Shown: positions 33,909 to 45,497, counted from the stretch's first letter. The stretch is DNA of 64,000 nt from Streptomyces griseoviridis (GCA_014649155.1 BMSM01000006.1:186001-250000); one strand, 5' to 3'. The notes: a model not told the origin generated them from the sequence alone. Numbers and translations are program-made.

Positions 33909-34226
33909 ATGAAGGCATTCCGGCTGGACGAACTGGAGGCGGAGCGCGCCGCCAACGACGGTGCCTACCTGCAGTTTCTGCGGGAACGGAACATGTCGGT
34001 CGGGCTCTACGCGCTCGACGCGGGCACCTCCGACCCGCAGCAGCCGCACGCGCAGGACGAGGTGTACTTCGTCGTCAGCGGGCGGGCCGCGATCACCGTC
34101 GGCATGGAGACGACCGAGGTGGCGCGCGGCAGCGTGGTGTACGTGCCGGCCGGAGTCGCGCACAAGTTCCACCACATCAGCGAGGACCTCAGGGTGCTGG
34201 TGGTCTTCTCTCCGCCCGAGAGCTGA
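33909..34226 (+). CDS. small cupin-domain protein
   Basis: A 105-residue single cupin. HAQDEVYFVVSGRAAITVG and GSVVYVPAGVAHKFHHISEDLRVLVVF give the two metal-binding motifs with His, Glu and His. The enzyme or sensor role is unknown. ATG at 33909 follows GACGAGG. It is divergent from the holin-ptpA operon. Confidence 0.87.
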   Translation: MKAFRLDELEAERAANDGAYLQFLRERNMSVGLYALDAGTSDPQQPHAQDEVYFVVSGRAAITVGMETTEVARGSVVYVPAGVAHKFHHISEDLRVLVVFSPPES

Positions 34227-34385
34227 GGCCCCGGCCCCCGGGTTCCCTAGGGGATCGGTCAGGGGAGGACAAGGGCTGCCGGGCCCCCGCACGGGAGCGG
34301 CGCCGCCTAGCATCGGGGACAGGACATCGGAAGATCCCCGGACGCCGGGCGATTCCCGGGAGCGGGAGAGAAGAGGACGAGGGCG

Positions 34386-34598
34386 ATGCGAGAGATCTTC
34401 GCGGGACTGCCGTGGTGGGTGAAGTGGATCGCGGTGCCGGTCATCGCCCTGGTGGTGTTCGGCGGCCTGATCGCCAGCGTGGTCGGCTTCCTGGTCGGAC
34501 TGCTCTTCAAGCTGCTGGTCTTCGTGGCGCTGGTCGGCGGGCTCATCTACATCGTGCGGAAGTTCATGTCCAACTCCTCCACCCGCGGCGACTGGTGA
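34386..34598 (+). CDS. small two-helix membrane protein (DUF5326-like)
   Basis: A 70-residue protein with two hydrophobic helices (about 9-31 and 34-58) and a short basic C-terminus ending RGDW. Proteins of this length and pattern are conserved next to ssgR in Streptomyces. The function is not known. RBS is GAGGACGAG. Confidence 0.7.
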   Translation: MREIFAGLPWWVKWIAVPVIALVVFGGLIASVVGFLVGLLFKLLVFVALVGGLIYIVRKFMSNSSTRGDW

Positions 34599-34790
34599 GA
34601 GCGGCGGGGCACCGGTGGGGATGACGGGAACCGCGGGTTCCCTCGCGCGAGGGACATTTGCCGGGCGGGCCGCCTGCGAGCGGTGAGCGGCGATTAGAGT
34701 CCGGAGCTCCAGGCGGGGGCGACCCCGCAGCGGCGTACACCCCCACCCGTGTTCCCCGCAACGGCTGCCCCCTCGCTCCGGGAGTGACCC

Positions 34791-35636
34791 TTGGCCACGG
34801 CTGACACCGCATCCGCCCGCTCGCACGCACTCCCCGTACAGCCCCGCCCGGCGTCGTCCCCCGCCGACGGCCCGCCCGCCGATCCCCCCTCCGGGACGCT
34901 CATCGGTTCCGTGCAGCGGGCCATGCGCCTGCTGGAGTGCGTGGCCGGACACCGGTACGGCGCCCCCGCCAAGCAACTGGCCCGGGAGACCGGCCTGGCC
35001 CTGCCCACGGCCTACCACCTGCTGCGCACCCTGGTGCACGAGGGATACCTCCGGCGCGACAAGGGGCTGTTCTTCCTCGGGGAGGCCGCCGAGCGGCTGA
35101 GTGGCAGCGCGGCCCAGCAGAAACGTCGCACCGCGCTGACGGACGCGCTCGCCGGCCTGAGCGAGGTGATCGGTGTCCCCGTGTACTACGCGAGGTACCG
35201 CGCCGGAGAGATCGACGTGGTGTGCGTCGCCGACACCCCGAGCACCCCGGCGGTCGAGGAATGGACGGACTTCCGCGGGACCGCGCACGCCCACGCCGTC
35301 GGCCAGTGCCTGCTGGCCCAGCTGGACGAGGACGCCCGCCTGGACCACCTCGGCCGCCACCCCGTGCGGCCCATCACCCGGTACACCGTGCGGGACGCCC
35401 ACACCCTGCTGAAGCGACTGGAGCGGCTGGGGTGCGACGAGCCGGTGACCGAGCATCAGGAGTACGCCCTGGGCACGGTGTGCGGGGCGATCCCGCTCAC
35501 CGTCGGCGACATGGCGGCGACCCTGGCCGTCTCCCTGCCGGTCCACCAGGCCGACCGGCTGCTGCCCGCGGTGCGGCAGTTGCGGAGCGAGGCGGGCCGG
35601 CTCATGGGGACTCTCTCGCTCTCTATCAGTATGTGA
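34791..35636 (+). CDS. ssgR: IclR-family regulator of ssgA
   Basis: A 281-residue IclR protein. A polar N-terminus (1-38) precedes the winged helix (SVQRAMRLLECVAGHRYGAPAKQLARETGLALPTAYHLLRTLVHEGYL). The effector domain follows. In S. coelicolor, SsgR activates ssgA, which lies immediately downstream. The start is TTG at 34791 with GGGAG eight bases upstream. No better ATG or GTG fits. It is transcribed in the same direction as ssgA, with a 98-bp gap that likely holds the SsgR-dependent promoter. Confidence 0.92.
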   Translation: MATADTASARSHALPVQPRPASSPADGPPADPPSGTLIGSVQRAMRLLECVAGHRYGAPAKQLARETGLALPTAYHLLRTLVHEGYLRRDKGLFFLGEAAERLSGSAAQQKRRTALTDALAGLSEVIGVPVYYARYRAGEIDVVCVADTPSTPAVEEWTDFRGTAHAHAVGQCLLAQLDEDARLDHLGRHPVRPITRYTVRDAHTLLKRLERLGCDEPVTEHQEYALGTVCGAIPLTVGDMAATLAVSLPVHQADRLLPAVRQLRSEAGRLMGTLSLSISM

Positions 35637-35734
35637 AAACTAACTCCTTGTGATCTGGTGTGTACGTTCAGCAAGATGCCATCAGTGTTAGAGGTTGATT
35701 CCCGGCCAGTCGACGGCGAATGACGGGGTAGGCG

Positions 35735-36172
35735 ATGCACGAGTCCGTACAGGCAGAGGTCATGATGAGCTTTCTCGTCTCCGAGGAGCTCTCCTTCCGT
35801 ATCCCCGTGGAGCTGCGCTACGAGACCAGCGATCCCTACGCCGTGCGGCTGACCTTCCATCTGCCCGGAGACGCGCCCGTGACCTGGGCCTTCGGCCGGG
35901 AGCTGCTGATCGACGGCGTGGGCCGGCCCTGCGGGGACGGCGATGTGCGCATCGCTCCCGTCGATCCCGAGCCCCTGGCCGAGGTGCTGATCCGTCTTCA
36001 GGTCGGCGCCGATCAGGCGCTGTTCCGCTCCTCGGCGGCCCCGCTCGTGGCCTTCCTCGACCGCACCGACAAGCTGGTGCCGCTGGGGCAGGAGGGCGTG
36101 CTCGCCGACTTCGACGCCCATCTCGACGAGGCCCTGGACCGCATCCTGGCCGAGGAACAGAGCGCGGGCTGA
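35735..36172 (+). CDS. ssgA: sporulation and cell-division activator SsgA
   Basis: SsgA-like protein (SALP) founding member, 145 residues from ATG 35735. The conserved body runs from FLVSEELSFRIPVELRYE through TWAFGRELLIDGVGRPCGDGDVRI to LVAFLDRTDKLVPLGQEG. It acts in peptidoglycan remodelling and in positioning sporulation septa with SsgB and FtsZ. A second start pair at 35762/35765 (MM-SFLV) would give the 135-136-residue protein described in other species. GAGG lies close before it, so the true start is undecided. The 98 bp upstream carry the expected SsgR-controlled promoter. Confidence 0.95.
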   Translation: MHESVQAEVMMSFLVSEELSFRIPVELRYETSDPYAVRLTFHLPGDAPVTWAFGRELLIDGVGRPCGDGDVRIAPVDPEPLAEVLIRLQVGADQALFRSSAAPLVAFLDRTDKLVPLGQEGVLADFDAHLDEALDRILAEEQSAG

Positions 36173-36278
36173 AGCGTTCCGGCAGTTTCAAGCGGTGGCG
36201 TAACGCTTCGCCGGACGCCGCTTCTGATGCCGGAACGATTCTTCGGGTGCGGTGCCTTCCCGTGCCGGGGGTATCCAG

Positions 36279-36422
36279 GTACCGCTGTCCTCAGAGGTGC
36301 CGCTGCTCTCCGGGGTGCCGCTGTCCTCAGAGGTGCCGCTGCTCTCCGGGGTACCGCTGCCCTCCGAGGTGCCGCCGTCCTCTGGGGCATCGCCGTACTC
36401 CGAGGTACTGCTGCTCCCCTGG
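36279..36422. repeat. tandem 18-bp minisatellite, eight units
   Basis: Eight consecutive 18-bp units alternate between types such as GTGCCGCTGTCCTCAGAG and GTGCCGCTGCTCTCCGGG, with decay at the end. They are open in several frames. On the minus strand a frame from GTG 36484 overlaps the yibE stop (GTGA) and would encode repeated GTPESSGTSEDS. No frame has independent support, so it is called as a repeat rather than a gene. Confidence 0.8.
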
Positions 36423-36480
36423 CACGCCGTACTCCGGGCCGTCGTCGTCCTCAAGGCGCCCCGTCCGGACGCCCCCGCAG

Positions 36481-38148
36481 TCACCGCTTACGGCGCCGCC
36501 CCCGCCCGCCACGAGCCGCGCCCGGGGCCGGTGCCGCCGTCGGCGCGGTGGTGCCGGCGCCCGGCCGGTCGGCCGAGACGACGAGCGCCGCGAGCGCGGT
36601 GGTCACCGGCACCGACGCCACCAGCCCGATCGAGCCGACCAGGGTGCGCACGATCTCCTCGGCGACCAGTTCGCTGTTGGCGACCGTGCCGACGCTGCTC
36701 TGGGCGATCGAGAACAGCAGCAGCAACGGCAGCGCGGCACCCGCGTAGGCGAGGACCAGCGTGTTCACGACGGACGCGATGTGGTCCCGGCCGATCCGGA
36801 TGCCCGCACGGTACAGCGCGCGCCGGCCCATCGCCGGGTTGGCCTCGTGCAGCTCCCAGACCGCCGAGGTCTGCGTCACCGTCACGTCGTCCAGCACACC
36901 GAGCGAACCGATGATGACGCCCGCCAGCAGCAGACCGCTCATGTCGATCGACGGGTACAGGCCGTGGATCAGCCCCGTGTTGTCGTCCGTGTCACCGGTC
37001 AGCGCGGCCCAGCCGATGAAGAGCGAGCCGAGGACACCGATCAGCACCAGCGAGACCAGTGTGCCGAGCACCGCGACGGAGGTGCGGGCCGACAGCCCGT
37101 GGCACAGGTACAGGGCGATCAGCATGATGGCGCTGGACCCGACCACCGCCACGACCAGCGGGTTCGACCCTTGCAGGATCGCGGGCAGGACGAAGAAGTT
37201 CAGCACCAGGAAGCTGATCGCCAAGGCCACCAGCGCCATCACGCCCCGCAGCCGCCCGACGACCACGACGGCGAGGGCGAAGATCCCGGCGAGCAGCGCC
37301 ATCGGGAACCGGCGGTTGGTGTCGGCGACCGAGTACTGCAGGTCCTTCGGCGCGGAGGGCTCGTAGGCGACCACGACCTTCTGCCCCTGGCTCAGCTGCC
37401 GTGACTGGTCCGGCTGCACGATCTCGGTGAACGTCCGGCCCTTGTCCTGGCCGGTGTCGACCCGGATCGTCGCCTTCTTGCAGGTCCCGCTCTCCTGCTG
37501 CTGCGCCGATGAGCCCTCCGCCGTGGACGTGTCCCCGGTGGCGGGGACGCCGGAGGCGTTGACCTGCGAGCAGCTCAGCTCCTTCACCGTCGTGACGGTG
37601 CCCTGCTGGGTCTGCCGGTCGAACCCCACCCCGGTGCGTTCGTGCGCGGGCGCCCCGCCCGGCCACAGCACGGCGAGCCCGACGACCACGGCGGCGGCGA
37701 AGGGCACCAGGATCGCCGCGATGACCTTGCGCAGGTGCCGGGAGACCGGAGCCGCCGGGCCGTGACTGTGCGTATGCCCGTGCCCTCCGCCGCCCGGACC
37801 ACCGGCGCCCTGCCCCCCGCCGGAACCGCCCCCGCCGGAACCGCCGCCGCCGTGCCCGCTGCCGCCCGGACCACCGGTGCCCTGCCCGCCGCCGAAGCCG
37901 TACTCCTGGCCGTGCCAGGGCCCTTGCTCCTGACCCGGTACGCGGCCCTGGCCCTGACCCTGCGCGAGCCCGTGTCCGTGTCCGTGTCCGTGTCCGTGTC
38001 CGTGCCCGTGTCCGCGGCCGGTGTCCTCCGGAGCGGAGCCGTCACCGCCCCAGGAGGCGCTGCCGTCGCCGCTTCCGGCACGCGGGCCGGGCCGCGGCGC
38101 GCGGCCTGGTTCGGGCGGGGGAAAGGGAGGACGCTGCGTCGTGGTCAC
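36481..38148 (-). CDS. YibE/F-like membrane protein with a Gly-His tract
   Basis: A 555-residue protein. A long disordered N-terminus (1-140) holds a GHGHGHGHGHGHG run and Gln-Gly repeats that could bind metal. One helix (HLRKVIAAILVPFAAAVVVG) follows, then an extracytoplasmic domain with two Cys (LSCSQ, GTCKK). Seven or so membrane helices then make up the YibE/F domain (ALLAGIFALAVVVVG to SVPVTTALAALVVS). The transport role is not established. GTG 38148 has no Shine-Dalgarno and may be leaderless. It converges on ssgA. Confidence 0.82.
   Translation of the reverse strand: MTTTQRPPFPPPEPGRAPRPGPRAGSGDGSASWGGDGSAPEDTGRGHGHGHGHGHGHGHGLAQGQGQGRVPGQEQGPWHGQEYGFGGGQGTGGPGGSGHGGGGSGGGGSGGGQGAGGPGGGGHGHTHSHGPAAPVSRHLRKVIAAILVPFAAAVVVGLAVLWPGGAPAHERTGVGFDRQTQQGTVTTVKELSCSQVNASGVPATGDTSTAEGSSAQQQESGTCKKATIRVDTGQDKGRTFTEIVQPDQSRQLSQGQKVVVAYEPSAPKDLQYSVADTNRRFPMALLAGIFALAVVVVGRLRGVMALVALAISFLVLNFFVLPAILQGSNPLVVAVVGSSAIMLIALYLCHGLSARTSVAVLGTLVSLVLIGVLGSLFIGWAALTGDTDDNTGLIHGLYPSIDMSGLLLAGVIIGSLGVLDDVTVTQTSAVWELHEANPAMGRRALYRAGIRIGRDHIASVVNTLVLAYAGAALPLLLLFSIAQSSVGTVANSELVAEEIVRTLVGSIGLVASVPVTTALAALVVSADRPGAGTTAPTAAPAPGAARGGRGRRRKR
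37971..38012. repeat. hexanucleotide tract, seven CGTGTC-like units
   Basis: Seven contiguous six-base units, six identical CGTGTC and one CGTGCC, lie in the yibE/F coding region and encode Gly-His repeats. Length change by slippage would stay in frame. Confidence 0.85.
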
Positions 38149-38231
38149 GGCCCGATCATCGCAAGAACGAAGGGGGCCCTCTGTTCACCGCGCCCGAACT
38201 GACGCTAGCGTGGAGGCACCTTTGTACACGC

Positions 38232-40195
<1,964 letters not shown>

Positions 40196-40283
40196 CCCAG
40201 CGCAGCGGCGGCCCCGCCACCGGGGCCACCGGCATGCGCTCCCCCCGGGGCGGGGACGCCCGTCGGGGAGTGCGTGCCGGCGG

Positions 40284-41153
40284 TCACTCGGGGCGGTGCT
40301 CCGGGCCTGTGAAGTCCGGGCTGGAGTAGTCCGGGCTCGAGTAGCTCGGACGCGATCCGGCGGGTCCCCGGTCCGGGCTGGTGAAGCCCGGACGGTCGTA
40401 GCCCAGGTGCGGCATGCGGCCGGCCGGGGCGGACGGTCCCGTGCCGCTGGCCGAGGCCGCCGCCGCGGGGTCGGCCAGCGCCTCCCGCAGGAACGGCACG
40501 ATGCCCTGCTCCAGCAACGCCGCGCGCCAGGCGTCCCTGGCCCGTCGCACCTCCCCGTCGCGTTCTCCGTACACCGCGGCCTCGGCCGAGGGACGGTTGC
40601 GCAGGGCGGTGGTGAGCAGGCCGGCCGCGGCGACCAGGATGGCCAGCGCGGTCACGGCGCCGAACACCCAGCCGGTGGTCAGCATGGTCCGGGCGAACGC
40701 CTGCTCCGGGGCGATCACCCTCAGGACGTACCCGACGAGCAGGAATATCGCGGCGGCCGTGCCCGCCAGGACCGGCGCCAGCACCGCGACCACGGCGACG
40801 GCCCCCGCCCCCGCGGTCTCGGCGGCCTCCCCCATGGCGGCGGCGAGCCCCATGGGGCCCGAACCGGGCTCGGCCGGCTCCGGCTCGCGCGCGGTGGACG
40901 ACGAGGCGGACGGCGCCGGGTGACGCAGCTCCTCGCGGACCTTCACGTAGTGCTGGTACTCGGTCGCCGCCGCGGCGGTGATGAGAGCGGTGGCGCTGAG
41001 GGCCATCGTGCGCAGTTGTTCGGTGGTGAGCCGCCGTCCCACAGCGGCCAGTTCCGGGCGGTGTGGTGCGGAGCGCAGCGCCTCGTTGAGAACCCGCTCG
41101 TACTCCTGGCGGTCCTCGCTCAACAGGTGCTGCGGAACGCTGTTCATGTGCAT
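40284..41153 (-). CDS. two-helix membrane protein of unknown function
   Basis: A protein of about 289 residues. A cytoplasmic helical N-terminus (RQEYERVLNEALRSAPHRPELAAVGRRLTTEQLR) is followed by two hydrophobic stretches (about 120-150 and 165-188) and then a charged helix. The C-terminal tail has Tyr-Ser-Ser-Pro-Asp repeats from tandem DNA repeats near 40312-40345. ATG at 41153 follows GGAG. I do not recognise a family. It converges on thiC. Confidence 0.65.
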   Translation of the reverse strand: MHMNSVPQHLLSEDRQEYERVLNEALRSAPHRPELAAVGRRLTTEQLRTMALSATALITAAAATEYQHYVKVREELRHPAPSASSSTAREPEPAEPGSGPMGLAAAMGEAAETAGAGAVAVVAVLAPVLAGTAAAIFLLVGYVLRVIAPEQAFARTMLTTGWVFGAVTALAILVAAAGLLTTALRNRPSAEAAVYGERDGEVRRARDAWRAALLEQGIVPFLREALADPAAAASASGTGPSAPAGRMPHLGYDRPGFTSPDRGPAGSRPSYSSPDYSSPDFTGPEHRPE

Positions 41154-41346
41154 CCCCCGATGCTCCGTAGGGCTTGGGGCTCGCATGCCAACGAGCCGTC
41201 GGGCAGAAACGGAGGGGAGCCTGCTACGGATAAGCCGATGGTAGAGCGGTGACCGTGCGGGGCGTTAGGGGGTTTCCAGAAATTGGGTGTCGGCCCGCAG
41301 GAAGGCCGCCGGGCGCAAACCGGGAGAAAAGCGCGCCGGTGAAGGC

Positions 41347-42411
41347 TCAGTCGGCCAACGGCAGTTGCTGGACCAGCAGTTTTCCGGCCATGGTCACGCC
41401 GCCGTCCATCGCGATGGCGAGTCCGTCGGCGTAGACGTGCGGTCCTTCGACCGACGGACCGGAGTCGTCGTCCCCGTCCTCGGAACCGACCTCGCCGAGC
41501 AGATACGGGATCGGGCTGTGCCCGTGGACGATGCGGGTGCCGCCGTACGTGTCGAGCAGGGAGCGCACGGCGTCCGCGCCGCCCTCGTCCCGGAAGGAGA
41601 ACCGCTTGGTGAACTTGCGGAAGAGGTCCCACACCTCGTCCGCGTCATTGCGGGTGAGGGTCTCGTGGATGGTGTCGTTGACCTCTTCGATGGAGCGGCC
41701 GTAGTCGAGGTAGGCGGTGGTGTCGGAGTGCACCAGGAGGTGGCCCTCGACCTCCTCGACGGCGTCCAGCCGGGCCATCCACTGCAGGTGGTGGTCCTGG
41801 AGGCGGTCCATGTCGGTCTTCTGGCCGCCGTTCAGCAGCCAGGCCGCCTGGAAGGTGGCGGTGCCCGCGCCCGAGTTGACGGGGGTGTCGCCGAACCGCT
41901 TGGCGCCCAGCAGCAGCAGCTCGTGGTTGCCCATCAGCGCCTTGCAGTAGCCGCCGGCCGCGGCGGCCTCGGCGGACAGCCGCATCACCAGGTCGATGAC
42001 GCCGATGCCGTCCGGGCCACGGTCGGTGAAGTCGCCGAGGAACCACAGGCGGGCGGTGCCGGCGCACCACTGGCCGGACGCGTCGATCAGGTTCTGCTCC
42101 TGGAGGGCGGCCACCAGCTCGTCCAGGTAGCCGTGGACGTCGCCCACGACGTACAGCGGACCGGGACCCGTGGCCGGCCCGTCCGCCGGGGCGGGCGCGG
42201 GGTCGACGAGTTCCTGGACCGTGCTCGGGTCGACGACGGGCAGGTCCCGCTCCGCGGGGACGTACCCCTCCGGAAGGGCCTCCTCGTGCGGCGGTACGAC
42301 GTCTGCGCCCTGGGCGTACGGACCGGTCTCATGGACGTACGCGGGCACTCGGAAGTCGCGCAACGTCGCCGTCCGCTCCACCTCGGGTCCCTGACCGGCC
42401 CCCTGAGTCAT
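41347..42411 (-). CDS. PPP-family metallophosphoesterase
   Basis: A 354-residue calcineurin-like phosphoesterase. The metal motifs are GDVHG, GDFTDRGPD, GNHE and GHSPI in the expected order, which marks a PPP-type serine/threonine phosphatase or ApaH-like enzyme. The N-terminal 100 residues are a Pro-rich, acidic extension. ATG at 42411 follows GGAGGGG. The target is unknown. It lies downstream of the LacI regulator on the same strand with a 244-bp gap. Confidence 0.87.
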   Translation of the reverse strand: MTQGAGQGPEVERTATLRDFRVPAYVHETGPYAQGADVVPPHEEALPEGYVPAERDLPVVDPSTVQELVDPAPAPADGPATGPGPLYVVGDVHGYLDELVAALQEQNLIDASGQWCAGTARLWFLGDFTDRGPDGIGVIDLVMRLSAEAAAAGGYCKALMGNHELLLLGAKRFGDTPVNSGAGTATFQAAWLLNGGQKTDMDRLQDHHLQWMARLDAVEEVEGHLLVHSDTTAYLDYGRSIEEVNDTIHETLTRNDADEVWDLFRKFTKRFSFRDEGGADAVRSLLDTYGGTRIVHGHSPIPYLLGEVGSEDGDDDSGPSVEGPHVYADGLAIAMDGGVTMAGKLLVQQLPLAD

Positions 42412-42655
42412 CGACCCCTCCACCATCGCGCCGCTGCTGCACCGCTTCGGACTGCCTGGTCGCAGCGGCCCGCGGTGTCGTGCGCCCATCATAGGAATGC
42501 GGATCGCGCTGTGTGATGACCCAGGGGTGGTGAATCGGAACAGGTCCCCGCCTCGACGCGGCTTTCGCCCCGATTGGCCCGCTCTTCATCCGCCCCTCTG
42601 TCACCTCACGGTCACCTTCCGGCCGTCCTTCCCCTCCCGTCCCGCCTCCCGGTCC

Positions 42656-43768
42656 CTACTCGCCCCCGGGGGAGCGCGGCGGGCTGACCGTCGTGCGCGG
42701 CGGCCGGCGCTGCGAGGAGGTGCGCACGATCAGCTCGGTCGGTATCACCTGCTCGACCGGCTGGTGCGCCTCGACGCTCTCGATGGCGTCGATCAGCAAC
42801 TGCACCACGGCCGTGCCGATGCGGCGCGGCTTGAGCGACAGGGTGGTGATGGGCGGTTCGGTGTTGGCGTAGACCGTGGACTCGCTGCAGCAGACCAGCA
42901 GCAGGTCGTCGGGTACGCGCAGCCCGTAGCGGCGGGCCGCGGCGAGCAGATCGGTGCCGTTGGGGTCGAACAGCCCGTACACGGCGTCGGGCCGGTCCGG
43001 GCGGGCGAGCAGCCGGTCGGCGGCGACGGCGCCCGCGCACGGGTCGTGCGCCGGGTACGCCTCGTAGACCGGGTCCTGGCCGACCCGCTCGCACCAGCGC
43101 AGGTACGCGGTGGTCGACAGATGGGTGTACGTGTCGGTGGTGGTGCCGGTGAGCAGGCCGATACGGCGGGCGCCGGCGTCGGCGAGGTGGTCGAGGATGC
43201 CGAGGACGGCGGCCTCGTGGTCGTTGTCCACCCAGGCGGTGACCGGGAGCGCGCCGGCCGGGCGGCCGTCGGAGACGACCGGGAGGCCCTGGCGGACCAG
43301 CTCGCTGACGACCGGGTCCTGGTCGGAGGGGTCGATGACGACCGTGCCGTCCAGGGCGACGTTGGACCACACGTCGTGGCGGGAGGTCGCGGGAAGGATG
43401 ACGAGGGCGTAGCCGCGGGCGAGCGCGGCCGATGTGGCGGCCCGCGCCATCTCGGCGAAGTAGGCGAACTCCGTGAAGGTGAAAGGTTCATTCCCGTACG
43501 TCGTCACCGTCAGGCCGATGAGTCCCGACTTGCCGGTGCGGAGTGTGCGGGCGGCGGCCGACGGCCGGTAGCCCAGCCGGTCGGCGACCTCGCGGACGTG
43601 GCGTCGGGTGGCGTCCGGGAGCCTGCCCTTGCCGTTGAGGGCATCGGAGACGGTCGTGATGGAGACTCCGGCGGCGGCGGCGACGTCCCTGATGCCCGCC
43701 CGACCCGGCCTGCTGCCTCGACGTGAGGTTTCCGCGCGGCTCACCTGGTGCTTCCCTGCTGCTGTCAT
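42656..43768 (-). CDS. LacI-family transcriptional regulator
   Basis: A 370-residue LacI repressor. The helix-turn-helix and hinge run IRDVAAAAGVSITTVSDALNGKGRLPDATRRHVREVADRLGYRPSAAARTLRTGKS. The sugar-binding-like effector domain follows (VVSDGRPAGALPVTAWVDNDHEAA, GLFDPNGTDLLAAARRYGLRVPDDLLLVCCS). The ATG at 43768 lies nine bases after a TACTAT -10 candidate, so the 5' leader is very short. No adjacent sugar transporter is present, so its ligand and target are unknown. Confidence 0.9.
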   Translation of the reverse strand: MTAAGKHQVSRAETSRRGSRPGRAGIRDVAAAAGVSITTVSDALNGKGRLPDATRRHVREVADRLGYRPSAAARTLRTGKSGLIGLTVTTYGNEPFTFTEFAYFAEMARAATSAALARGYALVILPATSRHDVWSNVALDGTVVIDPSDQDPVVSELVRQGLPVVSDGRPAGALPVTAWVDNDHEAAVLGILDHLADAGARRIGLLTGTTTDTYTHLSTTAYLRWCERVGQDPVYEAYPAHDPCAGAVAADRLLARPDRPDAVYGLFDPNGTDLLAAARRYGLRVPDDLLLVCCSESTVYANTEPPITTLSLKPRRIGTAVVQLLIDAIESVEAHQPVEQVIPTELIVRTSSQRRPPRTTVSPPRSPGGE

Positions 43769-44209
43769 GGCGAGCCGATAGTAGGGCTCATGCGGTGGGG
43801 TAGGGCGGACGCATATGCATGCATTGACAGGCACGTTTCTGCATGGCGAAAAAGGTTCAACTTCCTTGGATCGCAAGGTAGTTAGACCTCTCGACCCCCG
43901 GACGTAGGGTGTCGACGCGTGTGGGCCTGCCAAGAGTGCGATGTTGCGAAGAGGTCTCAACTCACCACTACGGGGGACGCGCGCCACGGCGCAAGCCACC
44001 GGCGCATAGATATATGTAGGGGCGCTCCCCCGGAACGTACGCCTTCGGCCGCTGATGCCCCTGATGTCGGTGTGACCGGACGGCACGCCGGAACGACCGA
44101 GCGGCGTGCCGTGTGACCGAGCGGCCCGTCCGAGCCGGTACGCGCCGGGACCGAATCCTCATAAGGTGAGAAGTATTCGATGCCGGTGGTGGTCACGAGG
44201 AGGACTGCG
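43769..44209. other. long intergenic region between lacI and hisC
   Basis: 440 bp hold no credible gene. Seen are an AT-rich patch with ATGCATGCAT near 43815, a TTGACA at 43824-43829 without a partner -10, and TAGATATATG near 44007, which could be a hisC promoter -10. Confidence 0.4.
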
Positions 44210-45289
44210 GTGAGCGAGACGAGCCCCAAGCTGCGCGCCGAGCTGGAAGGGATTCCCACCTACAAGCCGGGCAAGCCCGCGGCGTCGGACGGGCCGGTGG
44301 CCTACAAGCTGTCCTCCAACGAGAACCCGTATCCGCCGCTGCCGGGTGTGATGGAGACCGTCACGGCGGCGGCCGCGTCCTTCAACCGCTATCCGGACCT
44401 GGCCTGTACGGGACTGGTCGACGAGCTGGCAGAGCGGTTCGGCGTCCCGGCCTCCCATGTGGCGACCGGTACCGGTTCGGTGGGCGTCGCCCAGCAGCTG
44501 GTCCAGGCGACGGCGGGCCCCGGGGACGAGGTGATCTACGCCTGGCGGTCCTTCGAGGCGTACCCGATCATCACGCAGATCAGCGGCGCGGCCTCGGTCC
44601 GGGTGCCGCTGACGCCGGGGGACGTGCACGACCTGGACGCCATGGCGGACGCGATCACCGAGCGGACCCGGCTGATCTTCGTCTGCAACCCGAACAACCC
44701 GACCGGCACGGTGGTCGGGCGCGAGGAGCTGGAGCGGTTTCTCGACCGGGTGCCCGGTGATGTGCTGGTGGTCCTGGACGAGGCGTACCGCGAGTTCATC
44801 CGCGACCCCCGGGTGCCGGACGGCATCGAGCTGTACCGCGAGCGGCCCAACGTCTGCGTGCTGCGGACCTTCTCCAAGGCGTACGGCCTCGCCGGGCTCC
44901 GGGTCGGTTTCGCCGTGGCGCACGAGCCGGTGGCGGCGGCACTGCGCAAGACGGCGGTGCCGTTCGGCGTGAGCCAGATCGCGCAGGAGGCGGCGATCGT
45001 CTCGCTGAGGGCGGAGGACGAGCTGCTCGGGCGGGTCGGCTCCCTGGTGTGCGAGCGCACGCGGGTGGTGGAGGGGCTGCGGGCCCAGGGCTGGACGGTG
45101 CCCGAGACCCAGGCGAACTTCGTCTGGCTGCGGCTGGGGGAGCGCACGGTCGCCTTCGCGGAGGCGTGCGAGCGCGCCGGCGTGGTGGTGAGGCCGTTCC
45201 CGGGGGACGGGGTGCGGGTGACCGTGGGGGAGACCGAGGCGAACGACATCTTCCTGAAGGCGGCGGAAGGGTTCCGCAAGGGGCTGTAA
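44210..45289 (+). CDS. hisC: histidinol-phosphate/aromatic aminotransferase (HisC-like)
   Basis: A 359-residue fold-I PLP aminotransferase. Typical blocks are [48 protein letters not shown] and the Schiff-base Lys in [13 protein letters not shown]. It is a second copy type seen outside the his operon (hisC2/pat, aromatic aminotransferase), so the natural substrate may be an aromatic keto acid. The start is GTG at 44210 after GAGGAGG. Confidence 0.88.
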   Translation: MSETSPKLRAELEGIPTYKPGKPAASDGPVAYKLSSNENPYPPLPGVMETVTAAAASFNRYPDLACTGLVDELAERFGVPASHVATGTGSVGVAQQLVQATAGPGDEVIYAWRSFEAYPIITQISGAASVRVPLTPGDVHDLDAMADAITERTRLIFVCNPNNPTGTVVGREELERFLDRVPGDVLVVLDEAYREFIRDPRVPDGIELYRERPNVCVLRTFSKAYGLAGLRVGFAVAHEPVAAALRKTAVPFGVSQIAQEAAIVSLRAEDELLGRVGSLVCERTRVVEGLRAQGWTVPETQANFVWLRLGERTVAFAEACERAGVVVRPFPGDGVRVTVGETEANDIFLKAAEGFRKGL

Positions 45290-45348
45290 CCCCGGGCCAG
45301 GAGGCGGCGGGCGTCTCGCGGGTGGCGTTGGTCACCTGCGGGGCGCCC

Positions 45349-45362
45349 GTTTCACGTGAAAC
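45349..45362. other. parS site (exact), in a 20-bp palindrome after hisC
   Basis: CCC and GGG flank the site (45346-45365) between hisC and the cyd operon. The RNA hairpin could help end hisC transcripts. Confidence 0.88.
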
Positions 45363-45481
45363 GGGGCCTTCTGTACCGGGTGCGGTTCAACGGTCCGTGG
45401 AAAAGGTCCGTCCGAGGGGTTGACGTCACAGGGGACCCCCCTTCCGGAGCCGAAAAGCAGTAGGTCATAATTGCTTGTGAA

Positions 45482-45497
45482 TGTGAACGCGTTCACA
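45482..45497. promoter_or_regulatory. Rex operator of the cyd operon
   Basis: TGTGAACGCGTTCACA is a perfect 16-bp palindrome identical to the Rex operator type known for S. coelicolor cydABCD. Rex releases it when NADH/NAD+ rises at low oxygen. A further arm GCTTGTGAA (45473-45481) pairs with TTCACAAGC (45492-45500), giving two nested repeats. A -10 candidate CATAAT lies just upstream at 45466. Confidence 0.92.

Noticed and set aside
43919..44116. 65-codon plus-strand ORF between lacI and hisC
   Set aside because: No RBS and mixed codon use; it reads through an AT-rich promoter-like stretch.
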